Source of the DNA: Neorhizobium galegae
Lineage (GTDB): Bacteria > Pseudomonadota > Alphaproteobacteria > Rhizobiales > Rhizobiaceae
Reading direction: 5' to 3'
NCBI RefSeq assembly: GCF_021391675.1
Contig: NZ_CP090095.1
Coordinates: 1,989,501-2,053,500 of the forward strand
DNA length: 64,000 nt
Part shown: one piece after another, positions 1-11,362 of the stretch
How the letters are laid out: each line of letters starts with the position of its first letter
How positions within the stretch are numbered: the first letter of the stretch is position 1
Position numbers and translations under genes: made by a program
Notes under the pieces: generated by a model
What the model saw: only the letters and a program-made list of their open reading frames with translations
The model's database searches: none
Told to the model about the DNA's origin: nothing

Positions 1-370
1 CGCACAATCCGGGTTTTTCAAAAACCCTCGGACGCCGCACGGCGCGGCCCCGATCACCCTGTGTGCCTCACAGGCACGCCCGGCGCTCCATGATGGAAAA
101 CGAAACGAGAAGTCGGTCCGACAGCTTCTCACCCGTCCCACGTCGCCGGAGGGAGACCATTTTCCGCGAACCCGAACGCCAAGGTTTTGCGTCTTGCCCT
201 TGACGTCCGCGCCGGTCCCGCCTCGCCGGCACGCCTGCCGGTGTATCCGCGACGGGACGGGGGGATTGTAGGCACGGGCTGGAAGGGCGGGGATGCGGGG
301 GAGGCTAAGTGCTTGATGGGGCTGAGGGGGAGGTGTCGATCATGCCCGGATGGGTCGGCGCCTGGAGGGT
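1..370. other. Left-edge region with no recognisable gene
   Basis: No reading frame here looks like a real protein: the open frames are short, rich in Arg/Pro/Gly and start inside repeat DNA. Two small inverted repeats are visible, gggttttt/aaaaaccc at 11-27 with a one-base centre and gtgcct/aggcac at 63-77. They may belong to the 3' or upstream region of a gene outside the window. Nothing else can be supported. Confidence 0.5.
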
Positions 371-512
371 GGATCCTCGGGTCGAGCCCGAGGATGACGA
401 CCTCAGAGCCCGAGGATGACGACCTTAGAGCCCGAGGATGACGACCTTAGATCCCGAGGATGACGACCTTGGATGTCGAGGTTGCGACCTTGGATCTCGA
501 GGGGCGACCTTG
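371..512. repeat. RIME-like palindrome with attached 22-bp tandem array
   Basis: A palindrome with a 9-bp perfect stem (atcctcggg at 373-381, cccgaggat at 387-395) opens the element. It matches the core of the palindromic intergenic repeats common in rhizobia (RIME-type). Its right half is then repeated head to tail: units begin at 384, 406, 428, 450, 472 and 493. The first four are 22 bp and nearly identical (gagcccgaggatgacgacct core), the last two are degenerate, 21 and 20 bp. There are no unique spacers, so it is not a CRISPR array. The expansion looks like local slippage or unequal crossover within a repeat half. Confidence 0.8.
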
Positions 513-544
513 GCAATCGCACGCCTCTCCTCCGTTATCCGCCA

Positions 545-705
545 CCCTCTCCTCCGTCATCCTCGGGCTCGACCCGAGGATCCAGCCGCCGTGCGTCTGC
601 ACGGCGAGAGGACCCTTTGTCAGACGTCGTGTACGGGAGAGTCCTTCGCGCCGCGGACGCGGCGCTGCTGGATTCCTGTCACAAGGACAGGAATGAGGGA
701 AGGTG
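545..705. repeat. Composite RIME-like palindromic element
   Basis: Three perfect inverted repeats lie in a row: atcctcggg/cccgaggat (559-567/573-581), gcgccgc/gcggcgc (648-654/659-665) and attcctgtc/gacaggaat (672-680/686-694). The first is the same palindrome as at 373-395 but in the opposite orientation. The series of stem-loops joined by short linkers is typical of mosaic intergenic elements in Rhizobiaceae. It ends about 30 bp beyond the stop codon of the DUF3828 gene on the minus strand, so it may form the 3' end of that transcript. Confidence 0.75.
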
Positions 706-733
706 GTGCCTCCACCGCCTAAAAAAACGCCCC

Positions 734-1174
734 CTACTGCCCCAAAAGGTCGCGAAGGCTCCAGGGCTCGTCGCCGGACTGGTCGGCGATGTCGTCCACC
801 TTCCAGCCGCCGTTTTCGCGCACCAGCGTGTAGAAGAGCGTCGCCGAGCGCTTGCCGTTGCGGAAGGACACTTCCAGCTCCGCCGTGTTGTCGAAGACGA
901 TCGGCGGGGAAAGCTGGATATTGCTGGCGACGCCATCCTGTCCGGCAAGGATCGGGTCGAAATCCACCGCCTCGCCATTCGCCGTCAGGCTCTCGTTGAG
1001 CGCATCGGAAAAATAGGCGGAATAGGGCGAGGGCGCATCGTCCTCGGCCGGGTCGATCGTGTCGGCATAAAGGGATTTGATCAGCGCCTGCGGCGACTTG
1101 TAGACCCGCGCCTCGGCGCCGGCCACAGCCAGCAGGGAAAACAGCAGTCCGAAGACGATGGCCGGCATGCGCAT
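734..1174 (-). CDS. DUF3828-family secreted protein
   Basis: A 146-residue protein with an N-terminal signal peptide (hydrophobic residues 4-20, AxA-type site near residue 22). The remainder is a small alpha/beta domain with alternating beta segments near the C-terminus (LFYTLVRENGGWKVDDI), as seen in DUF3828 proteins, which resemble SnoaL/NTF2-like secreted domains. Family function is unknown; a periplasmic location is inferred. It stands alone, and RIME-like repeats lie just after its stop codon. No catalytic residues can be assigned. Confidence 0.7.
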   Translation of the reverse strand: MRMPAIVFGLLFSLLAVAGAEARVYKSPQALIKSLYADTIDPAEDDAPSPYSAYFSDALNESLTANGEAVDFDPILAGQDGVASNIQLSPPIVFDNTAELEVSFRNGKRSATLFYTLVRENGGWKVDDIADQSGDEPWSLRDLLGQ

Positions 1175-1273
1175 GGATGAGTCGTTCCCGGTTGGATGTG
1201 GGGAGATGTTTAGGCGAGGGAGGGGTGGAAGGATAGTGGGGTGGAGGTAGTTGTGGGAGGTAGCGTAATGAAT

Positions 1274-2929
1274 TTACGAGAACTCCGAGATATTTAACGC
1301 GCGGTGAAGCATTGGATGTACTAAGAATTTTGTGTCGTTGGTAATCGCCTCAGGCACAATAACCGAAACGTCTTTATAAGCATAAATATAGGGCTCATTT
1401 GGCGCCAATTTAAGTCCGCCCGCCCCTATTCGATATAGAGTGCTGAACAACAGCCGCGCGGTATTTAAGAGTTTATCGGGACTTTCATTTTTGAGATATT
1501 CTCTCGCTTGCTTAGCAATTGGATCGGTTTCCGATTGTATTTTATCGTCGATCTCAAGCACAAACTCCTCGATGAACTCGCGGCCGGATATATCCCCGGG
1601 TTTAAATCTACCGCCACGCCCGGAAATTAAGGTAAAGGCGACACGGATGGTGGGGTACGAGCTTTCCCATTCATCCATCAGTGCCTGCATTCTGATTCGT
1701 GAATATTCAGACTCCGCCTGCCGAACAGTCTTTTGGGAAACTTTATTCTGCCCTTGGGAAAGGGATAAGCAAATATTTATAAAAGAAATAATGTCACGCG
1801 GTCGCAGCAATGTCCTCTCGATCATGTAATCAAAAGTATCTTTTGCCCCAACTTTCTTTTCGAAGATGTCGTAGAAAAAAACATTCTCCGATGAGTATTT
1901 TCTTCTGAATAAGAAATTGATTCGTTTTTCAACGAGTTGCCAAAGCTGTTCCTTCGTCCAGCGGATTCTAAGGAAATAGTCATCGTATTTCTCCCGCTGG
2001 AAGCCAACATAGGAGCTTTCCTGAATAACACGCTCAAGTACATCAGAGCGAAGTGCAACGACCACTTTGAGACGTCTAAGCTTGCGAAATGATCGCAAAC
2101 ATTCAATCAATGCCCGGATTAATTGATATCTTATCCGATCGTCGACCCATTTTTCATCAAGTTTATCGATAAGAATATAATAAGTTTGAGAGTATTTTTC
2201 TTTCCCTTCATACTCGGAAAGAAGGTCAAGTACTTTCGCAAGGTCTGTCAGCATGTCGGAATTGACGATCTTCTTTGCACGCTGAACCAGTGCCGACTTT
2301 TTTTCCGAGCTAAGGGTACGCGCATAACCCGCGCGGCCCTTAAATTTCTCAATTTCCGCAGACAGCTCTGCATCAACAGTGTTTTCTATTTTCTGAGTAA
2401 TTTCTTTGATATTCTCATCCATGGTGATCCAGAAGCGGCTTTCCCACTGCCTGAGATATTCGAGAGCTGCTTTCTTTCTCGCGTCTCCGGAGAAAAACTC
2501 AAATATTTTCGAAAAGGCAAAATTCGAAGTATTTATATTTTCCACATTGAATCGCAACCTAATGAACTCAAGACAAAGTACATGTTTCCAAAGTGTTTGG
2601 TAAAATATGTCTAAATCAATATCTAACGCATTTAAGAATTGTATTATATCGGAATTTGCTACATAGTTTAGCGCCAGATCTGTAAGGTCTATGCTGGAAA
2701 CGTTTTCGTTGCTGCGATCTATCATTCTCAGCAGCGCTGTCTTTCCGATTCCTGTTCTGCCGGACGCAAACAACTTTGCGCTTGATACGTCATTTAGTAC
2801 CGACAGGGAGGGATGATCAAAAAAGCAATCAAACAAGAATTCATCGTCTGCTTCCGCTGACGAGTTGCCAATATTGGCATCTGGACGAAGAATCAGTGGG
2901 TTAGAATTCTTGCGGCTTAATTTAGACAT
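1274..2929 (-). CDS. P-loop NTPase, Sll1717/FunZ-like, AT-rich
   Basis: A 551-residue protein with a Walker A motif near residue 57 (GRTGIGKTAL), a Walker B-like strand near residue 250 (YYILIDKLDE) and a likely sensor arginine shortly after (VVALRSDVL). The segment LLRPRDIISFIN is typical of the P-loop ATPases of the Sll1717 family, which act as stand-alone STAND/AAA-like NTPases and are often found in variable genome regions; assignment is from memory of the motif pattern. There is no signal peptide or membrane segment, so it should be cytoplasmic. Codon use and base composition are strikingly AT-rich against the GC-rich neighbours, a sign of recent transfer. It has no operon partner. A role in phage defence is possible but is inference only. 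The ATG is preceded by GGGGGAAGC, which lies in a hairpin. Confidence 0.7.
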   Translation of the reverse strand: MSKLSRKNSNPLILRPDANIGNSSAEADDEFLFDCFFDHPSLSVLNDVSSAKLFASGRTGIGKTALLRMIDRSNENVSSIDLTDLALNYVANSDIIQFLNALDIDLDIFYQTLWKHVLCLEFIRLRFNVENINTSNFAFSKIFEFFSGDARKKAALEYLRQWESRFWITMDENIKEITQKIENTVDAELSAEIEKFKGRAGYARTLSSEKKSALVQRAKKIVNSDMLTDLAKVLDLLSEYEGKEKYSQTYYILIDKLDEKWVDDRIRYQLIRALIECLRSFRKLRRLKVVVALRSDVLERVIQESSYVGFQREKYDDYFLRIRWTKEQLWQLVEKRINFLFRRKYSSENVFFYDIFEKKVGAKDTFDYMIERTLLRPRDIISFINICLSLSQGQNKVSQKTVRQAESEYSRIRMQALMDEWESSYPTIRVAFTLISGRGGRFKPGDISGREFIEEFVLEIDDKIQSETDPIAKQAREYLKNESPDKLLNTARLLFSTLYRIGAGGLKLAPNEPYIYAYKDVSVIVPEAITNDTKFLVHPMLHRALNISEFS

Positions 2930-2957
2930 GCTTCCCCCAATGAACGAAGGGAAGCAT
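2927..2957 (-). promoter_or_regulatory. Inverted repeat covering start codon and ribosome-binding site
   Basis: A perfect 9-bp inverted repeat, atgcttccc at 2928-2936 and gggaagcat at 2949-2957, with a 12-base spacer. Read on the minus strand, the second arm contains the Shine-Dalgarno sequence (GGGGGAAG) and the first two bases of the start codon of the AT-rich NTPase gene. In the mRNA the stem would bury the translation start. It could equally be a protein operator. The sequence shows only the repeat; the regulatory role is inferred. Confidence 0.6.
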
Positions 2958-3233
2958 CTACTTAGTCATTAATAAAGAGAAAAATTGCACGGCCCGCTTT
3001 TTTCAACAAAAAATTGCATCTGCCTGCTCAAGCGATGAATCTCCGACGCCAGAACATCCAGACAGGACCTTACTAGCCGGGGCCTTTACCTGCGAAATGC
3101 ACATTGACGCCACGGGCATACCGACCATATGCGGCGGTGAGGCCGGTGCTGCCGTCGTATGTGTTGATCGCCCGTCATCATTTCCAAGCAGGCGCAGTAT
3201 ATCGACAAACGGTCGGCTGAGACGGTCACGCAT
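2958..3233. other. Upstream region of the AT-rich NTPase gene, no gene recognised
   Basis: The right end (about 3060-3233) returns to high GC, whereas 2958-3010 is AT-rich with short A and T runs that could hold the promoter of the leftward NTPase gene. A 76-codon open frame (3003-3233, minus) starts directly after the uvrB stop codon but has no recognisable family, and its composition fits chance. The compositional change near 3010-3060 is a plausible right border of the transferred segment. No repeat or attachment site was seen. Confidence 0.4.
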
Positions 3234-6254
<3,021 letters not shown>

Positions 6255-6299
6255 GCCGCGAATATGGAGAGACTCGTCGCGAAAGTGAAGAGGGGCAGG

Positions 6300-6314
6300 T
6301 CACAAAACGAGTAC
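6300..6314 (-). promoter_or_regulatory. Possible degenerate LexA box upstream of uvrB
   Basis: Alphaproteobacterial LexA binds GAAC-N7-GAAC or its complement. Here tcac and gtac half-sites are separated by exactly seven bases (aaaacga), 46-60 bp before the uvrB start. Spacing and the A-rich core fit, but only five of eight half-site bases match, so this is a weak candidate. Confidence 0.25.
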
Positions 6315-6360
6315 AAAAGGGAAACGGATTTTGGGGCGCGCGCCGGGAGATGCGGGCGGG

Positions 6361-8394
6361 TTACGCCACCTGGCGCTGGGTGGCGGCGCGGCGGCATTCG
6401 ATCCAGCCGGGGATGCGTTCGGCCGGCATCGGGCGGCCGAAGAAATAGCCCTGGGCGAACTGGCAGCCGAGCGCTTTGAGGGCACTGGCCTCTTCCTCGC
6501 TCTCGACGCCTTCGACCACCACTTCCATCGATAATGCCCGGCCGAGGCCGACGATGGCGCCGACGATCTCCTGGTTCTGGCGGCTGAGATGCACGCCGGT
6601 GATGAAGCGCCGGTCGAGCTTCAGCCGGTCGACCTTGAGCGCCACGAGATAGGCGAGCGAGGAATGGCCGGCGCCAAAATCGTCGACGGCGAGCTTGTAG
6701 CCGGACCGCTCGATGCGCTTCAGCTGCTCGCCGGCAACCAGCGTGTCGAGGATCGCCTCTTCGGTGATCTCGATCTCGAACAGCGCCGGATCGATGCGGT
6801 GCGCGGCGGTGATGCGGTCGAGCACGTCGGTGACCGAATAGAGGTCGAACTCGCGCGGCGAGACGTTGATGGCGACGGTCGCGCGCGGCAGGCCGAGCGA
6901 GGGCAGGCGGGTCAGCAGGCCGCAGGCGGCTTCGGCGATGGTCGCGGTCAGCCGGTCGGCAAGGTTGGCCGCCTGCGCAGCGGCGACGATTTCCGGCGGC
7001 GCGATCGGCCCGAGATAGGGATGGTGCCAGCGCACCAGCGCCTCGAAGCCGGTGATCTCCTGGGAGGCGAGGTCGACCTGCGGCTGGAACCAGGCTTCGA
7101 CGTCGCCGGCATCCAGCGCGTCGGCGAGTTCGTGTTCGATCTGGTTCTGGCGGTCGGCCTGGGAGCGGAAGGCGGGCTCGAATTCGCGCCACTGGCGCCG
7201 GCCGCCGTCCTTGGCCCGGTAGAGCGCCATGTCGGCGCTGATGAACAGGTCTTCGGCGGTATCCGCATGCAGCGGAAAAAACGCAAGTCCGATCGAGGTG
7301 CCGACCACGGTCGGCTGGCCCTCGAGCATGACCGACTGCCGGCTGCGATCGAGGATGCGTGCCGCCAGGTCGCGAGCGAGATTCCCCGCATCGGAACCGC
7401 CGACAATGATCGCGAACTCGTCGCCGCCGAGCCGGGCGATGGTGCCCCTGCCGTCGACCGCCGAGCGCAACCGGTCGCTGACCTCGACGAGGAGTGCGTC
7501 GCCGGCGCTGTGACCGAGCGTATCGTTGACCGTCTTGAAACGGTCGAGGTCGAGGATGAGCAGGGCGAGTTGCTCCTCCGCGGTGCGGGCGGCGGAAATC
7601 CCCGTATCGAGGGCGGTATTGAAGGCGGCACGGTTTGCAAGCCCGGTCAGCGGATCGCAATTGGCCAGTACTTCCAGCCGGTAGTTGGCGCGCAGGATGT
7701 TCGAATTGGCACTGGAGAGGGAATCGGCAAGCGCCGTCGCCTTCAGTTTGCCGAGCACGTTGCCGACGAAGGTCGCCTCGCTGGTGCGGCTGCTGCGGAT
7801 CAGTACCATCGTCAGCGCCACGACGTCGATGGTGAGGAGCCAGCCGCCGGCGCCGCCGCTGACGGCAAGCGACACCATCACCGAGATGTTGGGCGGTATC
7901 GCGAAGGCGAGGGAAACCGGGTTGTGTCCGACGCCCATGAGGACTGCGCCGGTCGCCATGCCGCACATGATCAGATAGAGGCCGCTATCTCCGCCGAGCG
8001 CATTGAAATCGGGCACGGTCAGCGGAAGAGCCGCCCAGGCGAGGCCGCTGACGAGCGCTCCGAAGGTCAGCACATCCAGTGCCTGTTGCGGAGCATGGTC
8101 TACGGTTTCCCAACGCGTCAGGATCGAGGCCAGGACGACGCGCAGGGCCAGGCTTGCGATCACCGCCGTGAACCAGAGGCCGGCCGAAAAGGTCAGGCCA
8201 CGGTCGATGGTGGTGACGAAAAGCGCCGAAGCGGATATCGCGGCATTGGTGGCGAGCGTCGAGGTCAGGCGTTCGAGCATGGTCGAAGCCTGTGCTCGCT
8301 TCACGTCCAGTGCGAGGGCCGGGTCGATTTGACCTGTTCTGAGTTCGGCTTCCATCGATCTGCTCGGGCTGGAGTTCCTGATCAACGCCGACAC
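6361..8394 (-). CDS. Membrane-anchored GGDEF-EAL cyclic-di-GMP protein
   Basis: A 677-residue protein with about five or six hydrophobic segments between residues 40 and 190, a linker, a GGDEF domain with an intact GGDEF active-site loop near residue 321, and an EAL domain starting near 410 with the catalytic signature FEALVRW near 448. Other EAL residues are kept: NVSPREF, EIEITEEAI, VDDFGAG, LKLD and EGVES. Both diguanylate cyclase and phosphodiesterase activity are therefore possible; family knowledge suggests the phosphodiesterase dominates in many hybrids. It probably senses an envelope or intracellular signal and sets c-di-GMP for motility or biofilm. A start at residue 15 is an alternative. 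It is transcribed alone, 106 bp upstream of the uvrB start on the same strand. Confidence 0.92.
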   Translation of the reverse strand: MSALIRNSSPSRSMEAELRTGQIDPALALDVKRAQASTMLERLTSTLATNAAISASALFVTTIDRGLTFSAGLWFTAVIASLALRVVLASILTRWETVDHAPQQALDVLTFGALVSGLAWAALPLTVPDFNALGGDSGLYLIMCGMATGAVLMGVGHNPVSLAFAIPPNISVMVSLAVSGGAGGWLLTIDVVALTMVLIRSSRTSEATFVGNVLGKLKATALADSLSSANSNILRANYRLEVLANCDPLTGLANRAAFNTALDTGISAARTAEEQLALLILDLDRFKTVNDTLGHSAGDALLVEVSDRLRSAVDGRGTIARLGGDEFAIIVGGSDAGNLARDLAARILDRSRQSVMLEGQPTVVGTSIGLAFFPLHADTAEDLFISADMALYRAKDGGRRQWREFEPAFRSQADRQNQIEHELADALDAGDVEAWFQPQVDLASQEITGFEALVRWHHPYLGPIAPPEIVAAAQAANLADRLTATIAEAACGLLTRLPSLGLPRATVAINVSPREFDLYSVTDVLDRITAAHRIDPALFEIEITEEAILDTLVAGEQLKRIERSGYKLAVDDFGAGHSSLAYLVALKVDRLKLDRRFITGVHLSRQNQEIVGAIVGLGRALSMEVVVEGVESEEEASALKALGCQFAQGYFFGRPMPAERIPGWIECRRAATQRQVA

Positions 8395-8690
8395 TATCGA
8401 ACGGCGGCGATAAGAAAGTCTTGCTTTCGGGAGATCTTCCTGAAGCCGACCGATTTATCCTAAATGAATAGGTAATCGTCGGCCGTCTGCGCCTCAATAT
8501 TGAGCGAATGCCTGCGAGTTGTTCTGAGGCCGGGTCGGATCCTGCAATAAATCCGATTTTTCGCGCGTCGCTGGAACTTCCCGGGCCGTCATGAATTACA
8601 AATTGTCCATGTCACGAAATGGCCGCAATTCCTGTTGGTTTCCACCACATTTTTTCGGGACTCTGAGGGGGTCCAACGAGGAGTGATTCA

Positions 8691-10163
8691 ATGGCTCTTC
8701 CCACCCCGACCCTGGCCGCCATCCGGTACGGTTATGGTCTTCGTCCCGGCGAAGAGCCGCCCCGTGATGTCGAGGCGCTGCTGGGACAGATCGAGGAAGG
8801 GGCTTCCGGAAAGCCCCGTTTTCCGCGCGAGGGTATAGCTGGCCGGCTAGACACGGCAACCCGTGTCGTTTCGCTCCTCGCCGCCGAGGCGAAAGCCCGC
8901 AGGGCCGGCAATCCGAACGAAGACGTCCGCAAGGCGACCCAGAGCGAGGCGCGGCGCATCTACCGGCAGGATGCGATGGCGCGGCTTGCCCAGGCGATCC
9001 ATTCGCCGCTCGGCTTCTATGAGCGCCTTGCGAGTTTCTGGGTCGACCATTTCTCGACCAGCGTGATGAAGTCGCTGCCGATGCGGATGATCGTGCCGCT
9101 CTACGAAGCGCAGGCGATCCGCCCCAATCTCGGTGGTTCCTTCACCAAGCTGTTGTCCACCGCGATCCTGCATCCCGCCATGCTGATCTATCTCGACCAG
9201 GACCAGAGCGTCGGGCCTGACTCCGTTGCCGCCCGCAAGAACGGCCGCGGGCTCAATGAAAACCTCGGCCGCGAGCTGCTCGAACTCCACACCCTGGGCG
9301 CCGGCAGCGGCTATACCCAGGAAGACGTGCGTGCCTCAGCGCTGATCCTGACGGGACTTTCCGTCGACAATCGCGCCATGCAGGTCGTCTATCAGCCGCG
9401 GTTCGCCGAGGCGGGACCTGTCAATCTGCTCGGCCGGATCTATCGGGACGACGAGGGCGACGGCCAGGACCACGTGCTGATGCTCGAAGACCTCGCCGCC
9501 AACCCGAAGACCGCGCAGCATATCTGCGGCAAGCTCGTCCGCCATTTCATCGCCGACGACGCGCCCGAGGAGATGGTCGCGGCGATGGTCGCCGCCTGGA
9601 CGAAGAGCCGCGGCGATCTTACCGAGGTTTATCGTGCCATGCTCGCACATCCGCGTGCCTGGTCGGATCCCGGCCGGAAGATCAAGCAGCCGTTCGAATT
9701 CGTGGTCTCCGGTTTCCGCGCGCTCGATCTGCCGGAGAGGAATTTCGGCAATCTGCTACGCGACATGGACGACGGCGACGAAGACGAGAGCCCGGTCCAG
9801 AAGGCCATGGACCTGACCGGCATGGCGGCGAGGGAAGACACCAAGAAGAAGGCGGGGCGGGCCAATGCTCTGACGCTCGGCGCCCTGCAGCGCATGGGCC
9901 AGCCGATCTGGCAGCCGCCGAGCCCCGCGGGTTTCGCGGACGAAACGAGCGTATGGCTGACCCCGAGCCAGCTGAGCGAGCGGATTTCGTGGTCGCGAAT
10001 GGTCGCGCGTATCTTCGGGCAGAAGATGGAGCCTTCCGTCTTCCTTCAGGCAGCACTTGCCGATGCTGCCCATCCGGAGACCAGCAGGATTATCGCCCAG
10101 GCGCCCAACAAGGTTCACGGCATCACGATGGTGCTGGCGTCCCCTGAATTCAACAGGAGATAG
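8691..10163 (+). CDS. DUF1800 domain-containing protein
   Basis: A 490-residue protein of the DUF1800 family. Visible family traits are the N-terminal AIRYGYGLRPGE, the central WVDHFSTSV and the Glu/Leu/His-rich NLGRELLELHTLG segment, followed by TQEDVRASALILTGL. The ATG follows a good ribosome-binding site (cgaggag). No signal peptide is obvious. The next gene, a DUF1501 protein, begins 3 bases after the stop; these two families are paired across many bacteria and are thought to work together at or beyond the inner membrane, but the reaction is not known. The partner has a Tat signal, so DUF1800 could be carried out with it as a complex; that is inference. Confidence 0.9.
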   Translation: MALPTPTLAAIRYGYGLRPGEEPPRDVEALLGQIEEGASGKPRFPREGIAGRLDTATRVVSLLAAEAKARRAGNPNEDVRKATQSEARRIYRQDAMARLAQAIHSPLGFYERLASFWVDHFSTSVMKSLPMRMIVPLYEAQAIRPNLGGSFTKLLSTAILHPAMLIYLDQDQSVGPDSVAARKNGRGLNENLGRELLELHTLGAGSGYTQEDVRASALILTGLSVDNRAMQVVYQPRFAEAGPVNLLGRIYRDDEGDGQDHVLMLEDLAANPKTAQHICGKLVRHFIADDAPEEMVAAMVAAWTKSRGDLTEVYRAMLAHPRAWSDPGRKIKQPFEFVVSGFRALDLPERNFGNLLRDMDDGDEDESPVQKAMDLTGMAAREDTKKKAGRANALTLGALQRMGQPIWQPPSPAGFADETSVWLTPSQLSERISWSRMVARIFGQKMEPSVFLQAALADAAHPETSRIIAQAPNKVHGITMVLASPEFNRR

Positions 10164-10166
10164 GAA

Positions 10167-11345
10167 ATGAGCTTTCAACACGGCTTTCCTTTGTCTCGCC
10201 GCGGGTTTCTGGCCGGCGCCTGCTGCGCGGCGGGGGCCTCCATCCTGACGCCGGTCAGTTTTGCCGCGATGCCTGGCGACAACCGGTTCGTGACGATCAT
10301 CCTGCGCGGCGCCATGGACGGGCTCGATTTCGTCCAGCCCTACGGCGATCCGGCCTATGCGGCGCTGAGGCCGAAACTGGGCTTGAGGCCCGATACCGGC
10401 CTCATCGATCTCGACGGTTTCTTCGGGCTCAATCCGGCGGCCTCCGCGCTGATGCCGTTGTGGCAGGCGGGCGAGCTCTCCTTCGTGCACGCGGTCTCGA
10501 CGCCCTATCGGGACCAGCGCAGCCATTTCGATGGCCAGGACATGCTGGAGACCGGCGGCAACGGCAAGGGCGAGCGCACCGGCTGGCTCAACCGCACACT
10601 CGCGGTCATCCCACGCTCGAACGCCCGCAAGGCGATCGACATCAACACCTCGATGGAACTGATCCTCAGTGGTCCGAACGAGGCGGATTCCTGGTCGTCC
10701 CAGAGCAATTTCGCGCTGGCCGAAGACGAGATCGCCTTTCTCGACCGCCTCTATGCCGGCGATCCGGCTTTCGCGAAAGCCATGGAGGAGGCGAAGAAGA
10801 CCGATATATCGGCAGACTCCCTTTACGCCGACGGCAAGCGTGGCGCGGGCATTGCCGACATGGCGCGGCTGGCCGGCGGCATGCTGCGTGAGGACTACCG
10901 GATCGCCAGCTTCTCGATCAACGGTTGGGACACCCATGTGGGCCAGCAGGGGCAGTTCAGGAAAGCCGTCGGCGATCTTTCGACCGCGATCCTCACGCTG
11001 AAGGCGGCGCTTGGCGAAGACGCCTGGAAAAAGACCGCAGTGCTGGCAATGACCGAATTCGGCCGCACGGCCCGCGAGAACGGCACCAACGGTACCGACC
11101 ACGGAACTGGCGGACTTGCGGTGCTCGCCGGCGGAGCGATCCCCGGCGGCAAGGTCCTGGGCAAATGGCCGGGCCTTTCCGAAGACAAGCTGCTCGACCG
11201 CCGCGACCTGATGCCGACCGGCGACGTGCGCGAGGTCGCCGCTGCCATGCTCTACAGGCAGTTCGGCATCGAGCCTGACACTCTTACCGCCAAGGTCTTT
11301 CCCGGCCTGAGTTTCGATACGTCCTCGGCCTATCTGAGGGGGTAG
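10167..11345 (+). CDS. DUF1501 Tat-exported protein
   Basis: A 392-residue protein with a twin-arginine signal (LSRRGFLAG, residues 9-17, followed by an Ala-rich hydrophobic stretch). It belongs to DUF1501, an alkaline-phosphatase/sulfatase-fold family. Visible traits are the RGAMDGLDFVQPYGD start and the RSHFDGQDMLE, NGWDTHVGQQG and TEFGRTARENGTNGTDHG segments with metal-ligand candidates (Asp, His, Glu). It is translated from its own site (caggagatag) three bases after the DUF1800 gene and is surely in the same operon. The likely site of action is the periplasm. The substrate is unknown. Confidence 0.92.
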   Translation: MSFQHGFPLSRRGFLAGACCAAGASILTPVSFAAMPGDNRFVTIILRGAMDGLDFVQPYGDPAYAALRPKLGLRPDTGLIDLDGFFGLNPAASALMPLWQAGELSFVHAVSTPYRDQRSHFDGQDMLETGGNGKGERTGWLNRTLAVIPRSNARKAIDINTSMELILSGPNEADSWSSQSNFALAEDEIAFLDRLYAGDPAFAKAMEEAKKTDISADSLYADGKRGAGIADMARLAGGMLREDYRIASFSINGWDTHVGQQGQFRKAVGDLSTAILTLKAALGEDAWKKTAVLAMTEFGRTARENGTNGTDHGTGGLAVLAGGAIPGGKVLGKWPGLSEDKLLDRRDLMPTGDVREVAAAMLYRQFGIEPDTLTAKVFPGLSFDTSSAYLRG

Positions 11346-11362
11346 CCGACTTCGTGACAGGT

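Noticed and set aside
384..512. A possible CRISPR array.
   Set aside because: Repeats are contiguous 20-22-bp units without spacers, derived from a palindromic element.
187..1180. Short frames in the repeat region, including one that runs across 473-1180.
   Set aside because: They consist of translated palindromic and tandem repeats and have no family; the minus-strand DUF3828 gene explains the right part.
3003..3233. A 76-codon frame directly after the uvrB stop codon (minus).
   Set aside because: No recognisable family or ribosome-binding site; it crosses the composition border, so chance is likely. A decayed gene cannot be excluded.
6589..8463. Long open frames opposite the GGDEF-EAL gene.
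   Set aside because: Same composition effect; no signature motif, while the minus frame carries clear catalytic motifs.
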